Shown piece by piece: positions 8,023 through 19,405 of a stretch of DNA of 47,225 nucleotides (positions are counted from its first letter, which is position 1; each line of letters opens with the position of its first letter). Made by a program: the position numbers and the translations under genes. Source of the DNA: Bifidobacterium callitrichidarum (GTDB taxonomy: Bacteria; Actinomycetota; Actinomycetes; Actinomycetales; Bifidobacteriaceae). The notes beneath the pieces are model-generated. The model did no database searches. It saw only the letters and a list, made by a program, of their open reading frames with translations, and was not told the origin of the DNA. Location: NCBI RefSeq assembly GCF_003129905.1, contig NZ_QFFM01000026.1, positions 1-47,225 of the forward strand. The letters are read 5' to 3'.

Positions 8023-8070
8023 ACACTACATCTAGTATTTGCTGGCGCAACACGCTACTACCCATAGTGG
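8023..8070 (+). promoter_or_regulatory. Pair of NrdR-type boxes upstream of nrdH
   Basis: Two 16-bp imperfect palindromes of the form NNactaCNNNtagtNN occur: acactacatctagtat (8023-8038) and ctactacccatagtgg (8055-8070). Their centres are 32 bp apart, about three helical turns, which matches the known spacing of NrdR boxes ahead of bacterial ribonucleotide reductase operons. They end 67 bp before the nrdH start. NrdR itself is not encoded here. The rest of 7853-8137 shows no gene. Confidence 0.85.
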
Positions 8071-8137
8071 CTTGCTTGCGAATCATGCGGTTGTAATATG
8101 GCGTTCGCTTCATTGTTCTACGTCAAGGGGAGCCACC

Positions 8138-8398
8138 ATGACCGTCACCGTGTTCACCAAGCCTCATTGCCCGCAGTGCGAGGCCACCAAGCGTCAGTTC
8201 ACCAAGCTCGGCGTGCCTTTCGAGACCGTGGACCTCTCCGAGAACCCCTCCACGCTCGAACAGCTTACGGCCGCCGGTTTCCGTCAGGCCCCGGTCGTTA
8301 TCACGCCGGACAACTCCTGGAGTGGCTACCGCCCGGACCTCATCCGCGAGGTCGCCAAGCAGGCCACTGTGACCGAGACCGCCGCGGTCGCCGTGTGA
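8138..8398 (+). CDS. nrdH: Glutaredoxin-like NrdH redoxin
   Basis: This 86-residue protein is the electron donor for class Ib ribonucleotide reductase. The redox motif CPQC lies at residues 11-14 after [10 protein letters not shown], followed by the NrdH-type C-terminal block GFRQAPVV and WSGYRPDLI. The ATG at 8138 follows aagggg by about 8 bases and gives the normal family length of 75-90; upstream in-frame codons only add unrelated residues. It overlaps the proposed nrdI start by four bases (GTGA). It is the first gene of nrdHIEF and lies 67 bp after the NrdR-type boxes. Confidence 0.95.
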   Translation: MTVTVFTKPHCPQCEATKRQFTKLGVPFETVDLSENPSTLEQLTAAGFRQAPVVITPDNSWSGYRPDLIREVAKQATVTETAAVAV

Positions 8399-8979
8399 GC
8401 CCGAACACAGCGGCCGGAGCGGCCGACCAGAGCGTCACGACCGTGGCCGCCGCATCGTCCGCTGCATCCATAGCCCCGTCGGGGGAATCCGAGGCGCGCA
8501 CGACGCCCGCCGATGCGGCGCGGACCATTCCCAGCGCTCCCGAATACGCGGCGCAGGGCGAGCCGATCGGCGCACTGGTCTACTTCTCCTCGGCATCCGA
8601 GAACACCGCACGGTTCGTGGCCGGCTGCCATCTGGAACAGCATGGCATCAACGTCTACCGAGTGCCCCTCAGGCCTGCGGATCCGCCGCTCAACGTGCGT
8701 GAACCATACGTCATCATGGTGCCCACATACGGCGGCGGCGTGATCAAGAAGGCCGTGCCGATCCAGGTCAAGCGCTTCCTGAACGACCCTGAAAACCGGG
8801 CGTGGATCCGCGGCGTCATCGCATCGGGCAACACGAACTTCGGCGAGGCGTACTGCGCCGCGGGAAACATCATCTCCGCCAAATGCCACGTGCCGTTCCT
8901 CTACAAATACGAGCTCATGGGCACCCCGGAAGACACCGCGGCCGTACGAGACGGTCTCACCCGCTTCTTCGCTTCGTAA
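8395..8979 (+). CDS. nrdI: Class Ib ribonucleotide reductase flavodoxin NrdI
   Basis: NrdI is the flavodoxin-like protein that supplies oxidant for making the manganese-tyrosyl radical in NrdF. The family core begins at about residue 57 ([17 protein letters not shown], the FMN phosphate loop) and runs through VPTYGGG and [13 protein letters not shown] to the [20 protein letters not shown] end. With the GTG at 8395, which overlaps the nrdH stop in a GTGA arrangement, the protein is 194 residues. That is about 50 longer than usual because of an Ala/Ser/Thr-rich leader (residues 1-55). No internal ATG with a good ribosome site offers a shorter product, so the leader is probably translated, though this is not certain. 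Confidence 0.9.
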   Translation: MSPNTAAGAADQSVTTVAAASSAASIAPSGESEARTTPADAARTIPSAPEYAAQGEPIGALVYFSSASENTARFVAGCHLEQHGINVYRVPLRPADPPLNVREPYVIMVPTYGGGVIKKAVPIQVKRFLNDPENRAWIRGVIASGNTNFGEAYCAAGNIISAKCHVPFLYKYELMGTPEDTAAVRDGLTRFFAS

Positions 8980-8981
8980 CT

Positions 8982-9106
8982 TGGCTTGTCCTGCAATTAA
9001 GGACGAACTTCGTTCGCGGTTCGCTGTCTCGACTGTCGTCTCGCACATCGCCTACAAACGGCTCCGCTGCTTGCTTCACGGCAATGTCCCTTCAGAGAGG
9101 GGAGCC
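8982..9106 (-). repeat. Interspersed repeat, copy C (between nrdI and nrdE)
   Basis: On the minus strand this 125-bp block begins ggctcccctctctgaaggga and ends in ttgcaggacaagcc. It matches 33291-33408 (plus) closely, including gtttgtaggcgatgtgcgag and cgaacgaagttcgtccttaa. It starts 2 bp after the nrdI stop and accounts for most of the 194-bp gap before nrdE. It holds no gene. Confidence 0.85.
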
Positions 9107-9173
9107 AGAAAAACGAGCGCGCCCTGCATGGCGACTCGCTTACCCATCCATCTACCAACCCCCCCGAATCACC

Positions 9174-12450
<3,277 letters not shown>

Positions 12451-12484
12451 CGCCCGCCCGTTTCCCGGCACCCCCCGGCCCCGC

Positions 12485-13813
12485 CTACCGCGGAATCAGC
12501 ACCGTCAGCACGAACCAGTGGTCCTCGGTGCGAATCGTCACCTCGCCGCCGTACTGCGCGGCGATGTGACGAATCGACTTCACGCCGAACCCGTGCCGCG
12601 CGGCATCCCGCTTGGTGGTGCGCAGCGCGCCCGTCGAATCCTTCTTGAGCGTGGAATCGTAGTAGTTCTCCACGCGGATCACCGTGAACCGGCCCTGCCC
12701 GTACAGGGCCAGCCGGATGAGCCGCTGCTGCTTGTCCGGCAGCTTGCTGGTCGCCTCGATGGCGTTGTCCAGCGCATTGCCGAACAGCGAGGCGATGTCC
12801 ATCGACGACATGTCCGCCAGCAGCTTGCCGTCCGCCACCGCCGTAAGCGTGATGCCGCGGTCCGCGCACGTGCGCATCTTGGTGGTCAGGATCACGTCCA
12901 GCACCGGATTGCCGGAATGCTGCTGCGCGCTGGCCGCCGCGACCGAGGCCTCCAGCTGTTCGAATCCGGCCGCCGCATGCTCCGGATCCACCTCCGCCCG
13001 CAGCGCCGCGATCTGATGCTTCAAGTCATGCGCGAGCCGTCCGATGGCCTCGATGTTCTCCTTGGACGCCAGATACTCCTGATGCTGGCTGTTGAGCTGC
13101 GCGTTGATGGAGGCCAGTTCGGCGCTCGCCGCCATGCGCCGCGCCTGTTCCTGCTGGGCGTAGAGGATTGCGAACCCGCAGAAATCCACCAATGTGCGGA
13201 TGTAGAACACCTCCTGGCCCACGGTGCCGGAGAACGGCGTGTTGGTGGAGATGAAACTCAGGTTGCTCATGGCGAACGTCACGATGGTGATGGCCACCGT
13301 GCCCACCGAAAGCTGCAGGGTCGTGTTGGTCGGCGCATCGTGCGCGAAGTTGCCGCGTTCTATCGCCCACGCCGCCACGAATCCGATCGCGTACGTGACG
13401 ACCAGCACCAGCGAGGCGTACGGTTCCCGGGGCGGCATGCCGACCCCGTACTGCAGGAACGTGACCAGCTGCCAGTGCAGCGAGGCCACCAGTTCCGCCA
13501 GTACGAACGCGCGTGCGGCGATGTACAGGCCCTCGCGATTGCCGGTGCCGGCACCGAACCGCACGATGGCCCACATGCCGCCGAACGCCAGCAGCATGCC
13601 GATTACCCAGAACCACAGTGGCATCGCGCCGTCGAAGTACTGGATGCCGATCATGCCCGCCAGTCCCAGCACGCCCACTGTGATCGTGCGCGACAGTGGC
13701 ACGCGCCGGTAGATGACCAGCAGATACGTCACGCACGCCATCCACTCGCAGATGGCCGTGTAGAAGCGAGGGATGTCCGGCAGCGCGTTGGTGATGGTCG
13801 TCCCGCCCATCAC
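12485..13813 (-). CDS. GHKL-type membrane sensor histidine kinase
   Basis: The 442-residue protein has about six to seven membrane segments in residues 15-215, then a coiled linker with the dimerisation motif HDLKHQI (H near 268), and a GHKL ATPase domain at the C-terminus (LFGNALDNAIEA as the N box and GFGVKSI as a G box). This is the AgrC/LytS-like class of quorum or cell-envelope sensors. It starts 4 bp inside the response regulator stop, so the pair is co-transcribed and translationally coupled. The signal is unknown and no peptide pheromone gene is visible nearby. Long antisense frames exist over it but show no recognisable protein. Confidence 0.9.
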   Translation of the reverse strand: MMGGTTITNALPDIPRFYTAICEWMACVTYLLVIYRRVPLSRTITVGVLGLAGMIGIQYFDGAMPLWFWVIGMLLAFGGMWAIVRFGAGTGNREGLYIAARAFVLAELVASLHWQLVTFLQYGVGMPPREPYASLVLVVTYAIGFVAAWAIERGNFAHDAPTNTTLQLSVGTVAITIVTFAMSNLSFISTNTPFSGTVGQEVFYIRTLVDFCGFAILYAQQEQARRMAASAELASINAQLNSQHQEYLASKENIEAIGRLAHDLKHQIAALRAEVDPEHAAAGFEQLEASVAAASAQQHSGNPVLDVILTTKMRTCADRGITLTAVADGKLLADMSSMDIASLFGNALDNAIEATSKLPDKQQRLIRLALYGQGRFTVIRVENYYDSTLKKDSTGALRTTKRDAARHGFGVKSIRHIAAQYGGEVTIRTEDHWFVLTVLIPR

Positions 13814-14652
13814 GCGGCTCCTGTCTCGGTCGCAGCGGTCTGGCCGTCTGCCGGCCGTTCGTCAGCGCCGGTCTCACCGGTTCCGGCACCGACACTGACG
13901 CCACTGGCTCCGGCTCCGACGCCGGCCCGTGCGGTCGGCCCGGCCGCACCCATGTAGTTCGTCAGCGCCGTCAGGAACGCCTTCTTGCGCGGCCGGCTCA
14001 CCCGCAGCAGTTCGCCGTTCGACATCACGCAGTCCTGACCGTCCACGCCCACCACATGCCTGAGGTTCACCAGATAGCAGGAGTTGGAGCGGAAGAAGTC
14101 CTGCTCGGCCAGCCGCTCCTCGAAGTCCTTCAGCGTGCCGGACACCGAGAGCTTGCCATCCAACGTATGCACGATGATGGTGTGCCGAATCGACTCGATA
14201 TACGTCACATCCGCCAGCTCCAGCCGGATTTGGCGCCCGCCGGCCTCGATGAGCAGCGACCCGTCCGAACGCCGGCGCACCATATCGATGGACCGCTTGA
14301 GCTCCTGCCGGAACGCGAAGTACGGCACCGGCTTGAGCAGATAGGAGAGCGCCTGCACCTGATATCCGTTGATGGCGTACTGCGGGGCCGCCGTGATGAA
14401 CACGATCACCACCGAATCGTCGCGCTCGCGGATTCGGCGCGCCGCGGACATGCCGTCCAGGCGCGCCATCTCGATGTCCAGGAAAAGGATGTCGTACGTG
14501 GGCGTGTACTGCTCCACGATGGCCTCGCCGTCGTCGAACACGGCGACCGTGAACTCCACGCCCGTCTCGCTGCGATATTGATTGAGGTAGTCCAGTATCC
14601 GCTGGCATGCCACCGGGTCATCCTCGACCACGCCGACCCTGACGCTGCGCAT
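13810..14652 (-). CDS. LytTR family response regulator
   Basis: This 280-residue protein has a receiver domain (about 3-120) with acidic pocket D11-D12, phosphoacceptor D59 in LFLDIEM and the YLLKPV lysine. A LytTR DNA-binding domain follows (about 135-240; FRSNSCYLVNLRHV and SRPRKKAF are typical). The last 40 residues are low complexity, rich in G, A, T and E, and look like an unstructured tail. The ATG at 14652 is preferred over an upstream ATG because aggaggt lies 6 bases ahead of it and the receiver begins at once (MRSVRVGVVEDD). It overlaps the kinase gene by 4 bp. LytTR proteins bind pairs of 9-bp repeats; targets are not visible here. Confidence 0.92.
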   Translation of the reverse strand: MRSVRVGVVEDDPVACQRILDYLNQYRSETGVEFTVAVFDDGEAIVEQYTPTYDILFLDIEMARLDGMSAARRIRERDDSVVIVFITAAPQYAINGYQVQALSYLLKPVPYFAFRQELKRSIDMVRRRSDGSLLIEAGGRQIRLELADVTYIESIRHTIIVHTLDGKLSVSGTLKDFEERLAEQDFFRSNSCYLVNLRHVVGVDGQDCVMSNGELLRVSRPRKKAFLTALTNYMGAAGPTARAGVGAGASGVSVGAGTGETGADERPADGQTAATETGAA

Positions 14653-14874
14653 CGCCGCACCTCCTGCCATGTCCTTTACCTGCAAATCCTAACCCAGTCG
14701 CCCCGATAACCGGGGGAGCCGGTGCGCAGACTGCTATTTTCGGCAGCTGTTCTGCCGTGGGGCGCCCGTGGAATCGCCGAAGAGTCCCGTATGATGCGGC
14801 GGCCGTCCATCGGCCCCGCCCGAATGCCGTCGCCGCTCTGGCGAACGTTCGCATCGTGGCGTTACGCTGGATAT

Positions 14875-16056
14875 ATGGAACATGATCCGTTGGTCAGCAT
14901 CATCATCCCGGTGTACAAAGTCGAACGCTACCTTGACGAATGCGTGGCGAGCGTGACCGCGCAGACGTACCCCAACCTCGAGATCCTGCTGGTGGACGAC
15001 GGCTCTCCGGACCGCTGCCCGGCCATGTGCGACGCCTGGGCCGCCAAGGACGGTCGCATCAAGGTCATCCACAAACCCAACGGAGGCCTGTCCGACGCGC
15101 GCAACGCCGGCATCGCACGGGCCACCGGCGCGTACATCTACTTCGCCGACTCGGACGACACCGTGGCCCCCACGCTGGTCCAGGACTGCCTCGACGCCAT
15201 GCGCGACTACGACGCCGACCTGGTGATGTTCCAGTTTGACACCATCTCCGAGAACGACAAACCGCTGCTGTCCAGCTACCGTCACAACGACTACTCCGAA
15301 GTGCAGGTCCTGACCCCGGTCGAGGCCATCAAAAAGCAGGTCAAGGCCGAGATCGACGGCTATTTCTGGGCGTTCCTGGCCCCTGCGTCCACCTACCAGA
15401 ACACCGGGTTCGCCTTCCCCGTGGGCCGCAAGATCGAGGACCTCTCCCGCATCTGCAACGTGATCGGCGAGGCCACGCGCGTGGTGCGTCTGCCCAAGGC
15501 CCTCTACCACTACCGCATGCGCGAAGGCTCCATCACCGCCAGCTGGGACCCGCAGCTCACCCGCGACTGGACCCGCGCCGCCGACGACCGCGAGGAGTAC
15601 ATCGTCCACCGGTTCCCCGAGCTCAAGGGTTTCATGACCCTCCAGCAGCTCAACTTCTTCGCCAACCTCGACTATGAGACCATCCGCCAGTCACTCATCG
15701 CCGGACTCAAGATCGACCCCGAGGACGCGGACGCCCTGCGCCGTCGCATCGAAGGGCTCGCCAAGTCCGCCGACGAAGGCGACGAGCCGATTCCGGAGAC
15801 CCTGCGCGAGCTGCTGGGCCTGCTGAAGATGGGCGTCGCCCACCTCGCCGATGGCGCGGCCGGGGCCGCCGCGGCCAAACCCGCTGTCCTGCCTGACGAC
15901 GATACCGATCCGACGCTGCTCGAACGGTTCCGCGACATGCGCGAGGACTGGCGCCAGCTGCGCATCCAGCGCATCGAGGCCGCCGAGGAACGCCGCGACG
16001 AGCGCAAGGCCGAACGCGAGGCCCACCGCAACGGCGTCACCTTCGAACTGGAGTGA
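14875..16056 (+). CDS. Glycosyltransferase family 2
   Basis: The 393-residue protein has a GT-A fold: VSIIIPVYKVERYLDECVAS at the start, LLVDDGSPDRCP, NGGLSDARNAG and the nucleotide-sugar/metal DxD-like YFADSDD. Residues about 1-230 form the transferase. The C-terminal 130 residues are Ala- and charge-rich with a basic/acidic helix (DERKAEREAHRN) and may be a coiled coil. It probably transfers a sugar to a cell-surface polysaccharide or glycolipid; donor and acceptor are unknown. The ATG at 14875 is preferred over upstream in-frame starts because the family fold begins there. tacgct lies 7 bases ahead of it with no ribosome site, so a leaderless transcript is possible. It is divergent from the LytTR regulator. 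Confidence 0.88.
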   Translation: MEHDPLVSIIIPVYKVERYLDECVASVTAQTYPNLEILLVDDGSPDRCPAMCDAWAAKDGRIKVIHKPNGGLSDARNAGIARATGAYIYFADSDDTVAPTLVQDCLDAMRDYDADLVMFQFDTISENDKPLLSSYRHNDYSEVQVLTPVEAIKKQVKAEIDGYFWAFLAPASTYQNTGFAFPVGRKIEDLSRICNVIGEATRVVRLPKALYHYRMREGSITASWDPQLTRDWTRAADDREEYIVHRFPELKGFMTLQQLNFFANLDYETIRQSLIAGLKIDPEDADALRRRIEGLAKSADEGDEPIPETLRELLGLLKMGVAHLADGAAGAAAAKPAVLPDDDTDPTLLERFRDMREDWRQLRIQRIEAAEERRDERKAEREAHRNGVTFELE

Positions 16057-16064
16057 TTCATTTC

Positions 16065-16113
16065 GGCTCCCCTCTCTGAGGGGAGCTGTCGGCACAGCCG
16101 ACTGAGGGGAGCC
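16065..16113 (+). repeat. Interspersed 'ggctcccct' repeat, copy E
   Basis: The palindrome ggctcccct-ctctg-aggggagc, then gtcggc-aca-gccgac, then tgaggggagcc. It has the same two-hairpin architecture as copy B. It starts 9 bp after the glycosyltransferase stop. Confidence 0.8.
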
Positions 16114-16123
16114 CAGACCGGTT

Positions 16124-16157
16124 GGTGTTCGTTGGCATCCGAGAGCCGACGAACACC
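16124..16157 (+). terminator. Hairpin after the glycosyltransferase gene
   Basis: Arms ggtgttcgttggc (16124-16136) and gccgacgaacacc (16145-16157) pair over 13 bp with one G-U. No clear T run follows, so termination is probable rather than certain. Confidence 0.55.
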
Positions 16158-16226
16158 CCGTTAGACACCCCACCGGGGATCGCCTGACACGCGACACGCG
16201 ATGCGAAAGTTTTCGCGCGTTTGTCC

Positions 16227-16430
16227 TTGAGTTTGTACGGGGGCCGTGTATAGTGAGTGGTGGCTCAACGAAGAGAACCTTCACTGAACCAGGAAAAGTG
16301 AACGCTGAGGCTTGCAGTTCCCGGAAGCAATGTAGTAGATGGCTACGGTAGGTCGAAGCATAGTAATAACCACAAATCCCTTTACAACGGATCGTGAGGC
16401 ACGTACCTGCCTCTGAAAGGATTAGTAATT
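16227..16430 (+). promoter_or_regulatory. Promoter and long leader of the sugar ABC ATPase gene
   Basis: A sigma-A-like promoter is visible: ttgagt (16227-16232), 16-bp spacer, tatagt (16249-16254). Transcription would start near 16261 and give a leader of about 170 nt. The leader has stems ttcact/agtgaa (16280-16285/16297-16302) and gaggca/tgcctc (16396-16401/16408-16413). The second ends just before the ribosome site gaaagga (16415-16421), so it could affect ribosome access. Confidence 0.6.
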
Positions 16431-17558
16431 ATGGCAGAAGTCGTTTTCGACCACGTCACTCGTATCTACCCGGGCAACGACAAGCCCTCCGTGGATGATC
16501 TGAATCTTGATATCAAGGATGGCGAGTTCCTCGTCCTCGTCGGCCCTTCCGGCTGTGGTAAGTCCACCACCCTGCGCATGCTCGCCGGCCTGGAAGAGGT
16601 CAACAAGGGCCGCATCCTCATCGGTGGCAAGGACGTCACCACGATGCAGCCGAAGGACCGCGACATCGCAATGGTGTTCCAGAACTACGCTCTGTACCCG
16701 CACATGACCGTTGCGGACAACATGGGCTTCGCTCTGAAGATCGCCGGCACCCCGAAGGATGAGATCCGCAAGCGCGTCGAGAAGGCCGCTGAGATCCTCG
16801 ACCTGACCGAGTACCTCGACCGCAAGCCGAAGGCTCTGTCCGGTGGTCAGCGTCAGCGTGTGGCCATGGGCCGTGCAATCGTCCGTGAGCCGAAGGTCTT
16901 CCTCATGGATGAGCCGCTGTCCAACCTCGACGCCAAGCTCCGTGTCCAGACCCGTACCCAGATCGCCGCTCTGCAGCGCCAGCTGGGTGTCACCACCCTG
17001 TACGTGACCCACGATCAGACCGAGGCTCTGACGATGGGCGATCGCATCGCCGTCATCAAGCTCGGCATCCTGCAGCAGGTCGGCGCCCCGACCGAGCTGT
17101 ACGATCGCCCGGCCAACGTCTTCGTCGCCGGCTTCATCGGCTCCCCGTCGATGAACCTGAACACCCACCCGGTGGTCAACGGCAAGGCGAAGATCGGTGA
17201 GGACACCGTGGACCTGCCGGCTGAGGCCGTCAACAAGCTCACCCCGGAGGACAACAACCAGATCGTGGTCGGCTTCCGTCCTGAGGACGCTGGCCTGGCT
17301 CCGGCCGACGACCCGAACGCCTTCTCCCTGAAGGTCGTGAACGTCGAGGATCTGGGCTCCGATGGCTACATCTACGGCAACATCATCACCGATGGCTCCG
17401 CTGCCGAGGCCTCTCAGGTCATGTCCGACCAGAACAAGCTCACCACGATTCGTGTGAACCCGCGTGCGCTTCCGAAGGTCGGCGCCACCGTCAAGATCAA
17501 GATCGATCCGGCCAAGATGCACCTGTTCGCTCCGTCGACCGAGCTGCGTCTGAACTAG
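16431..17558 (+). CDS. msmK: Sugar ABC transporter ATP-binding protein (MsmK/UgpC type)
   Basis: The 375-residue protein is a CUT1-class sugar ABC transporter ATPase. Walker [10 protein letters not shown] is at 38-46, the Q loop [14 protein letters not shown] at 81-94, the LSGGQ signature at 136-140, Walker B VFLMDE at 156-161, and the H loop is in [11 protein letters not shown]. The C-terminal part (about 240-375) is the regulatory TOBE/OB region. Permease and binding-protein genes are absent, as expected for a shared ATPase that serves several sugar importers. Codon use is shifted toward ctg, gct, cgt and aag compared with neighbours, which suggests high expression. It is a monocistronic unit with its own promoter and a strong terminator. 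Confidence 0.95.
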   Translation: MAEVVFDHVTRIYPGNDKPSVDDLNLDIKDGEFLVLVGPSGCGKSTTLRMLAGLEEVNKGRILIGGKDVTTMQPKDRDIAMVFQNYALYPHMTVADNMGFALKIAGTPKDEIRKRVEKAAEILDLTEYLDRKPKALSGGQRQRVAMGRAIVREPKVFLMDEPLSNLDAKLRVQTRTQIAALQRQLGVTTLYVTHDQTEALTMGDRIAVIKLGILQQVGAPTELYDRPANVFVAGFIGSPSMNLNTHPVVNGKAKIGEDTVDLPAEAVNKLTPEDNNQIVVGFRPEDAGLAPADDPNAFSLKVVNVEDLGSDGYIYGNIITDGSAAEASQVMSDQNKLTTIRVNPRALPKVGATVKIKIDPAKMHLFAPSTELRLN

Positions 17559-17656
17559 TCGATCGCCGGTCACGGCGTAGATACACTTGGCGAGGTCTAA
17601 CCGCTTCGTCAACCATTAAACGAGGTTGTTCTCTTCCTCTCTTATGACCTCGTTGG

Positions 17657-17686
17657 AAAAGCCCCGCATAGCTGCGGGGCTTTTCT
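17657..17686 (+). terminator. Rho-independent terminator after msmK-type gene
   Basis: aaaagccccgca (17657-17668) pairs with tgcggggctttt (17673-17684) and continues into cttg. The arms are perfect with a 4-nt loop; A-rich upstream and T-rich downstream make it potentially bidirectional. Confidence 0.92.
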
Positions 17687-17784
17687 TGTATTGGCATGCT
17701 CGCGGCGGGAACGGGTATAAGGCGGTACGGGTTCGGATTCCCCGTCAAAGGAACTGCTGCCCGACTGGTCTGGCTTGATTCTGC

Positions 17785-17834
17785 CAAGAATACCGTTAAT
17801 TATTCCGATGAAGGAATAATTAACGGTATTCTTG
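17785..17834. promoter_or_regulatory. Perfect 22-bp inverted repeat, operator of the AbiE-like pair
   Basis: Left arm 17785-17806 (starts caagaataccgttaat) and right arm 17813-17834 are exact reverse complements around gatgaa. A promoter may read ttgatt (17775-17780), 16 bp, taatta (17797-17802). A second -10-like tattct (17827-17832) lies 6 bases before the ATG at 17839. The repeat thus covers the core promoter, as expected of an operator for an autoregulating antitoxin. Confidence 0.75.
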
Positions 17835-17838
17835 AACC

Positions 17839-18576
17839 ATGACAGTACGGAGTGCGGGGCGTTTATATACAGTCGCAGAGGCCGCGAAGAGGTTGTCGAT
17901 TACTGATCGAAGAGTGCGTTCCTTGATCCAGAGTGGTGAGCTGCAGGCGGTGCATGCAGCCCCGAGAATCGCGCTGATTACGGAGGAGTCGCTGATTCGG
18001 CTTGCTCTTCGGGAAAAACGTGCCGGAAGACCGTATTCGTCGGAAACCGCAATGGGTGCGTTGTATCTGCTCTCCGGGGAGTCAATTGACTGGCTCAGTG
18101 TGCGGAAACGATACGAGATCAGAAGATTGCTTAAGGAAACGGATGCGGATGCGTTCGTGCGCAATATCCGTCATCGTGCCGATGTCCATGAGTATTGGGC
18201 CAATGCGCTGTTCCTGGACAGGTTGAGCGGCAGTGGCGATATTTGTCGCTCCGGCGGATGCGAGGGGATGGCCGAATATTTTGAGCTTTCTCCTTCGGAA
18301 TTGGTCGAAGGATACGTGGAAGAGAGCGATTTGCCGATGCTGAAGTCACGGTATATGCTCAAGGAACTTGCCGAGCCGAAGAAGGTTCGTTTTCATGTGG
18401 TGAGGGGATGCCCCATTCGAGGGCGTCGAGTCATGCCGGTCGCGGTGTGTGCCGCAGATTTGGCCGATTCGATCGATCCGCGAGAACGTAATGCCGGTAT
18501 GGGGCGGCTGGCTGCATTGTTACGTGATTTTCAGGGGGAACATCATGACAAATCCGGTAATTCAGATTCCGTCTAG
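17839..18576 (+). CDS. Helix-turn-helix antitoxin-like protein (AbiEi-like)
   Basis: This 245-residue protein begins with an excisionase/MerR-type helix-turn-helix (LYTVAEAAKRLSITDRRVRS, about residues 10-55). The remainder is not a confident match to a named family; its C-terminal third (about 180-235, KVRFHVVRGCP and a D/R-rich end) is where AbiEi-type antitoxins carry their second domain. It overlaps a nucleotidyltransferase gene by 32 bp, the order and size of AbiEi-AbiEii pairs. There is no ribosome site before the ATG; a -10-like box 6 bases ahead fits a leaderless mRNA. The perfect inverted repeat upstream is its probable binding site. GC is visibly lower than in flanking genes, a sign of transfer. 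The antitoxin role is inference from context. Confidence 0.65.
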   Translation: MTVRSAGRLYTVAEAAKRLSITDRRVRSLIQSGELQAVHAAPRIALITEESLIRLALREKRAGRPYSSETAMGALYLLSGESIDWLSVRKRYEIRRLLKETDADAFVRNIRHRADVHEYWANALFLDRLSGSGDICRSGGCEGMAEYFELSPSELVEGYVEESDLPMLKSRYMLKELAEPKKVRFHVVRGCPIRGRRVMPVAVCAADLADSIDPRERNAGMGRLAALLRDFQGEHHDKSGNSDSV

Positions 18577-19333
18577 TGGACATCCTTGGGGAACGGTCCT
18601 CACATTGGCCGAGCACACGGAAGATCCTACTTCGTGGAGGCTCGCCGGTGGTCTTATGGTGCAAGCTCATGCCATGATGCGTGGTCTGAGCAGTCGTCCG
18701 ACCACGGATGCGGATTTTCTCGTGGATGTGTTGACGCACAAGCATGCAGTTCGTGAAGTGCGTGATGCGTTGCAAAACATGGGATTTCAAGTAACGAGAG
18801 GGTCGCTCACCGGGTATACCACGCGGATGGTGTGCGGGAATTCCAGCGTCGACCTATTGGTGGACAACCATTTATCGCCATACCTTCGCTCACGGGCGTT
18901 GCTTAGTGGGCATCAGATGCTTGGTATGCCGGGGTCTCGTAGAGCTGTGGCTCGCAGCATGATCGTTGATTTGCGGTTTGAACGAAGAACCGCCTCGGTA
19001 TGCATGCCGGATGTGCTCGGGGCATTGTTGATGAAAGCGGCATCTTGGCGAGAGACGAGGCAGGGGGATCGGAGCCGTCACCTTCTGGACGCGGCGCTAT
19101 TGGCTTCGCTGATTGATGATCCGATTGAGGCGTTACTTCGTTTGGACAATCGCAGCAGAAGCGACCGGAGGAATATACGGACTTTACGTGACACATTGCT
19201 TCTGCCCGATGATGACTTTGCATTTCGGCAGTTGGATGCGGAGCATGAGGAGAACGCGAAGCTGGTTTTGGAAGTATTGGCCCAATTGCTGGACATGCCC
19301 CGTCATGCCGGTCGCCCAGAGGATTATGTCTGA
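18545..19333 (+). CDS. AbiEii-like nucleotidyltransferase, probable toxin
   Basis: The 262-residue protein has nucleotidyltransferase-fold marks: GG at 35-36 (RLAGGLMVQAH), the metal-binding pair D55 and D57 in RPTTDADFLVD, and a third acidic position near D103 (SVDLLVD). This pattern is seen in AbiEii/MenT-type toxins, which modify tRNA or other targets and arrest growth, and also in minor nucleotidyltransferases. A second in-frame region upstream of 18545 exists, but the ATG there follows aggggg by 6 bases and yields the usual fold start. It overlaps the upstream DNA-binding protein by 32 bp, so translation is coupled. The C-terminal 70 residues are helical and charged. Low GC and rare codons mark it as acquired. 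Confidence 0.7.
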   Translation: MTNPVIQIPSSGHPWGTVLTLAEHTEDPTSWRLAGGLMVQAHAMMRGLSSRPTTDADFLVDVLTHKHAVREVRDALQNMGFQVTRGSLTGYTTRMVCGNSSVDLLVDNHLSPYLRSRALLSGHQMLGMPGSRRAVARSMIVDLRFERRTASVCMPDVLGALLMKAASWRETRQGDRSRHLLDAALLASLIDDPIEALLRLDNRSRSDRRNIRTLRDTLLLPDDDFAFRQLDAEHEENAKLVLEVLAQLLDMPRHAGRPEDYV

Positions 19334-19392
19334 TCTTTTTCGGAGGAAGCCTCGCCGCAGCGCCGTTTTGCCCGGACATCCCTGATGCGCCG

Positions 19393-19405
19393 TAAAATCG
19401 AACAC
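19393..19405 (+). promoter_or_regulatory. -10 box for a leaderless transcript
   Basis: taaaat (19393-19398) lies 7 bases before the ATG at 19406, with a weak ttgccc about 19 bp upstream. No ribosome-binding sequence precedes the ATG. This spacing is what a leaderless mRNA would show, common in actinobacteria. Confidence 0.5.

Noticed and set aside
17722..17748. tRNA-like T-arm (acgggttcggattccccgt) near the AbiE-like pair
   Set aside because: The loop is 9 nt instead of 7 and no anticodon or acceptor stems can be formed around it. A tRNA attachment site was therefore not called.
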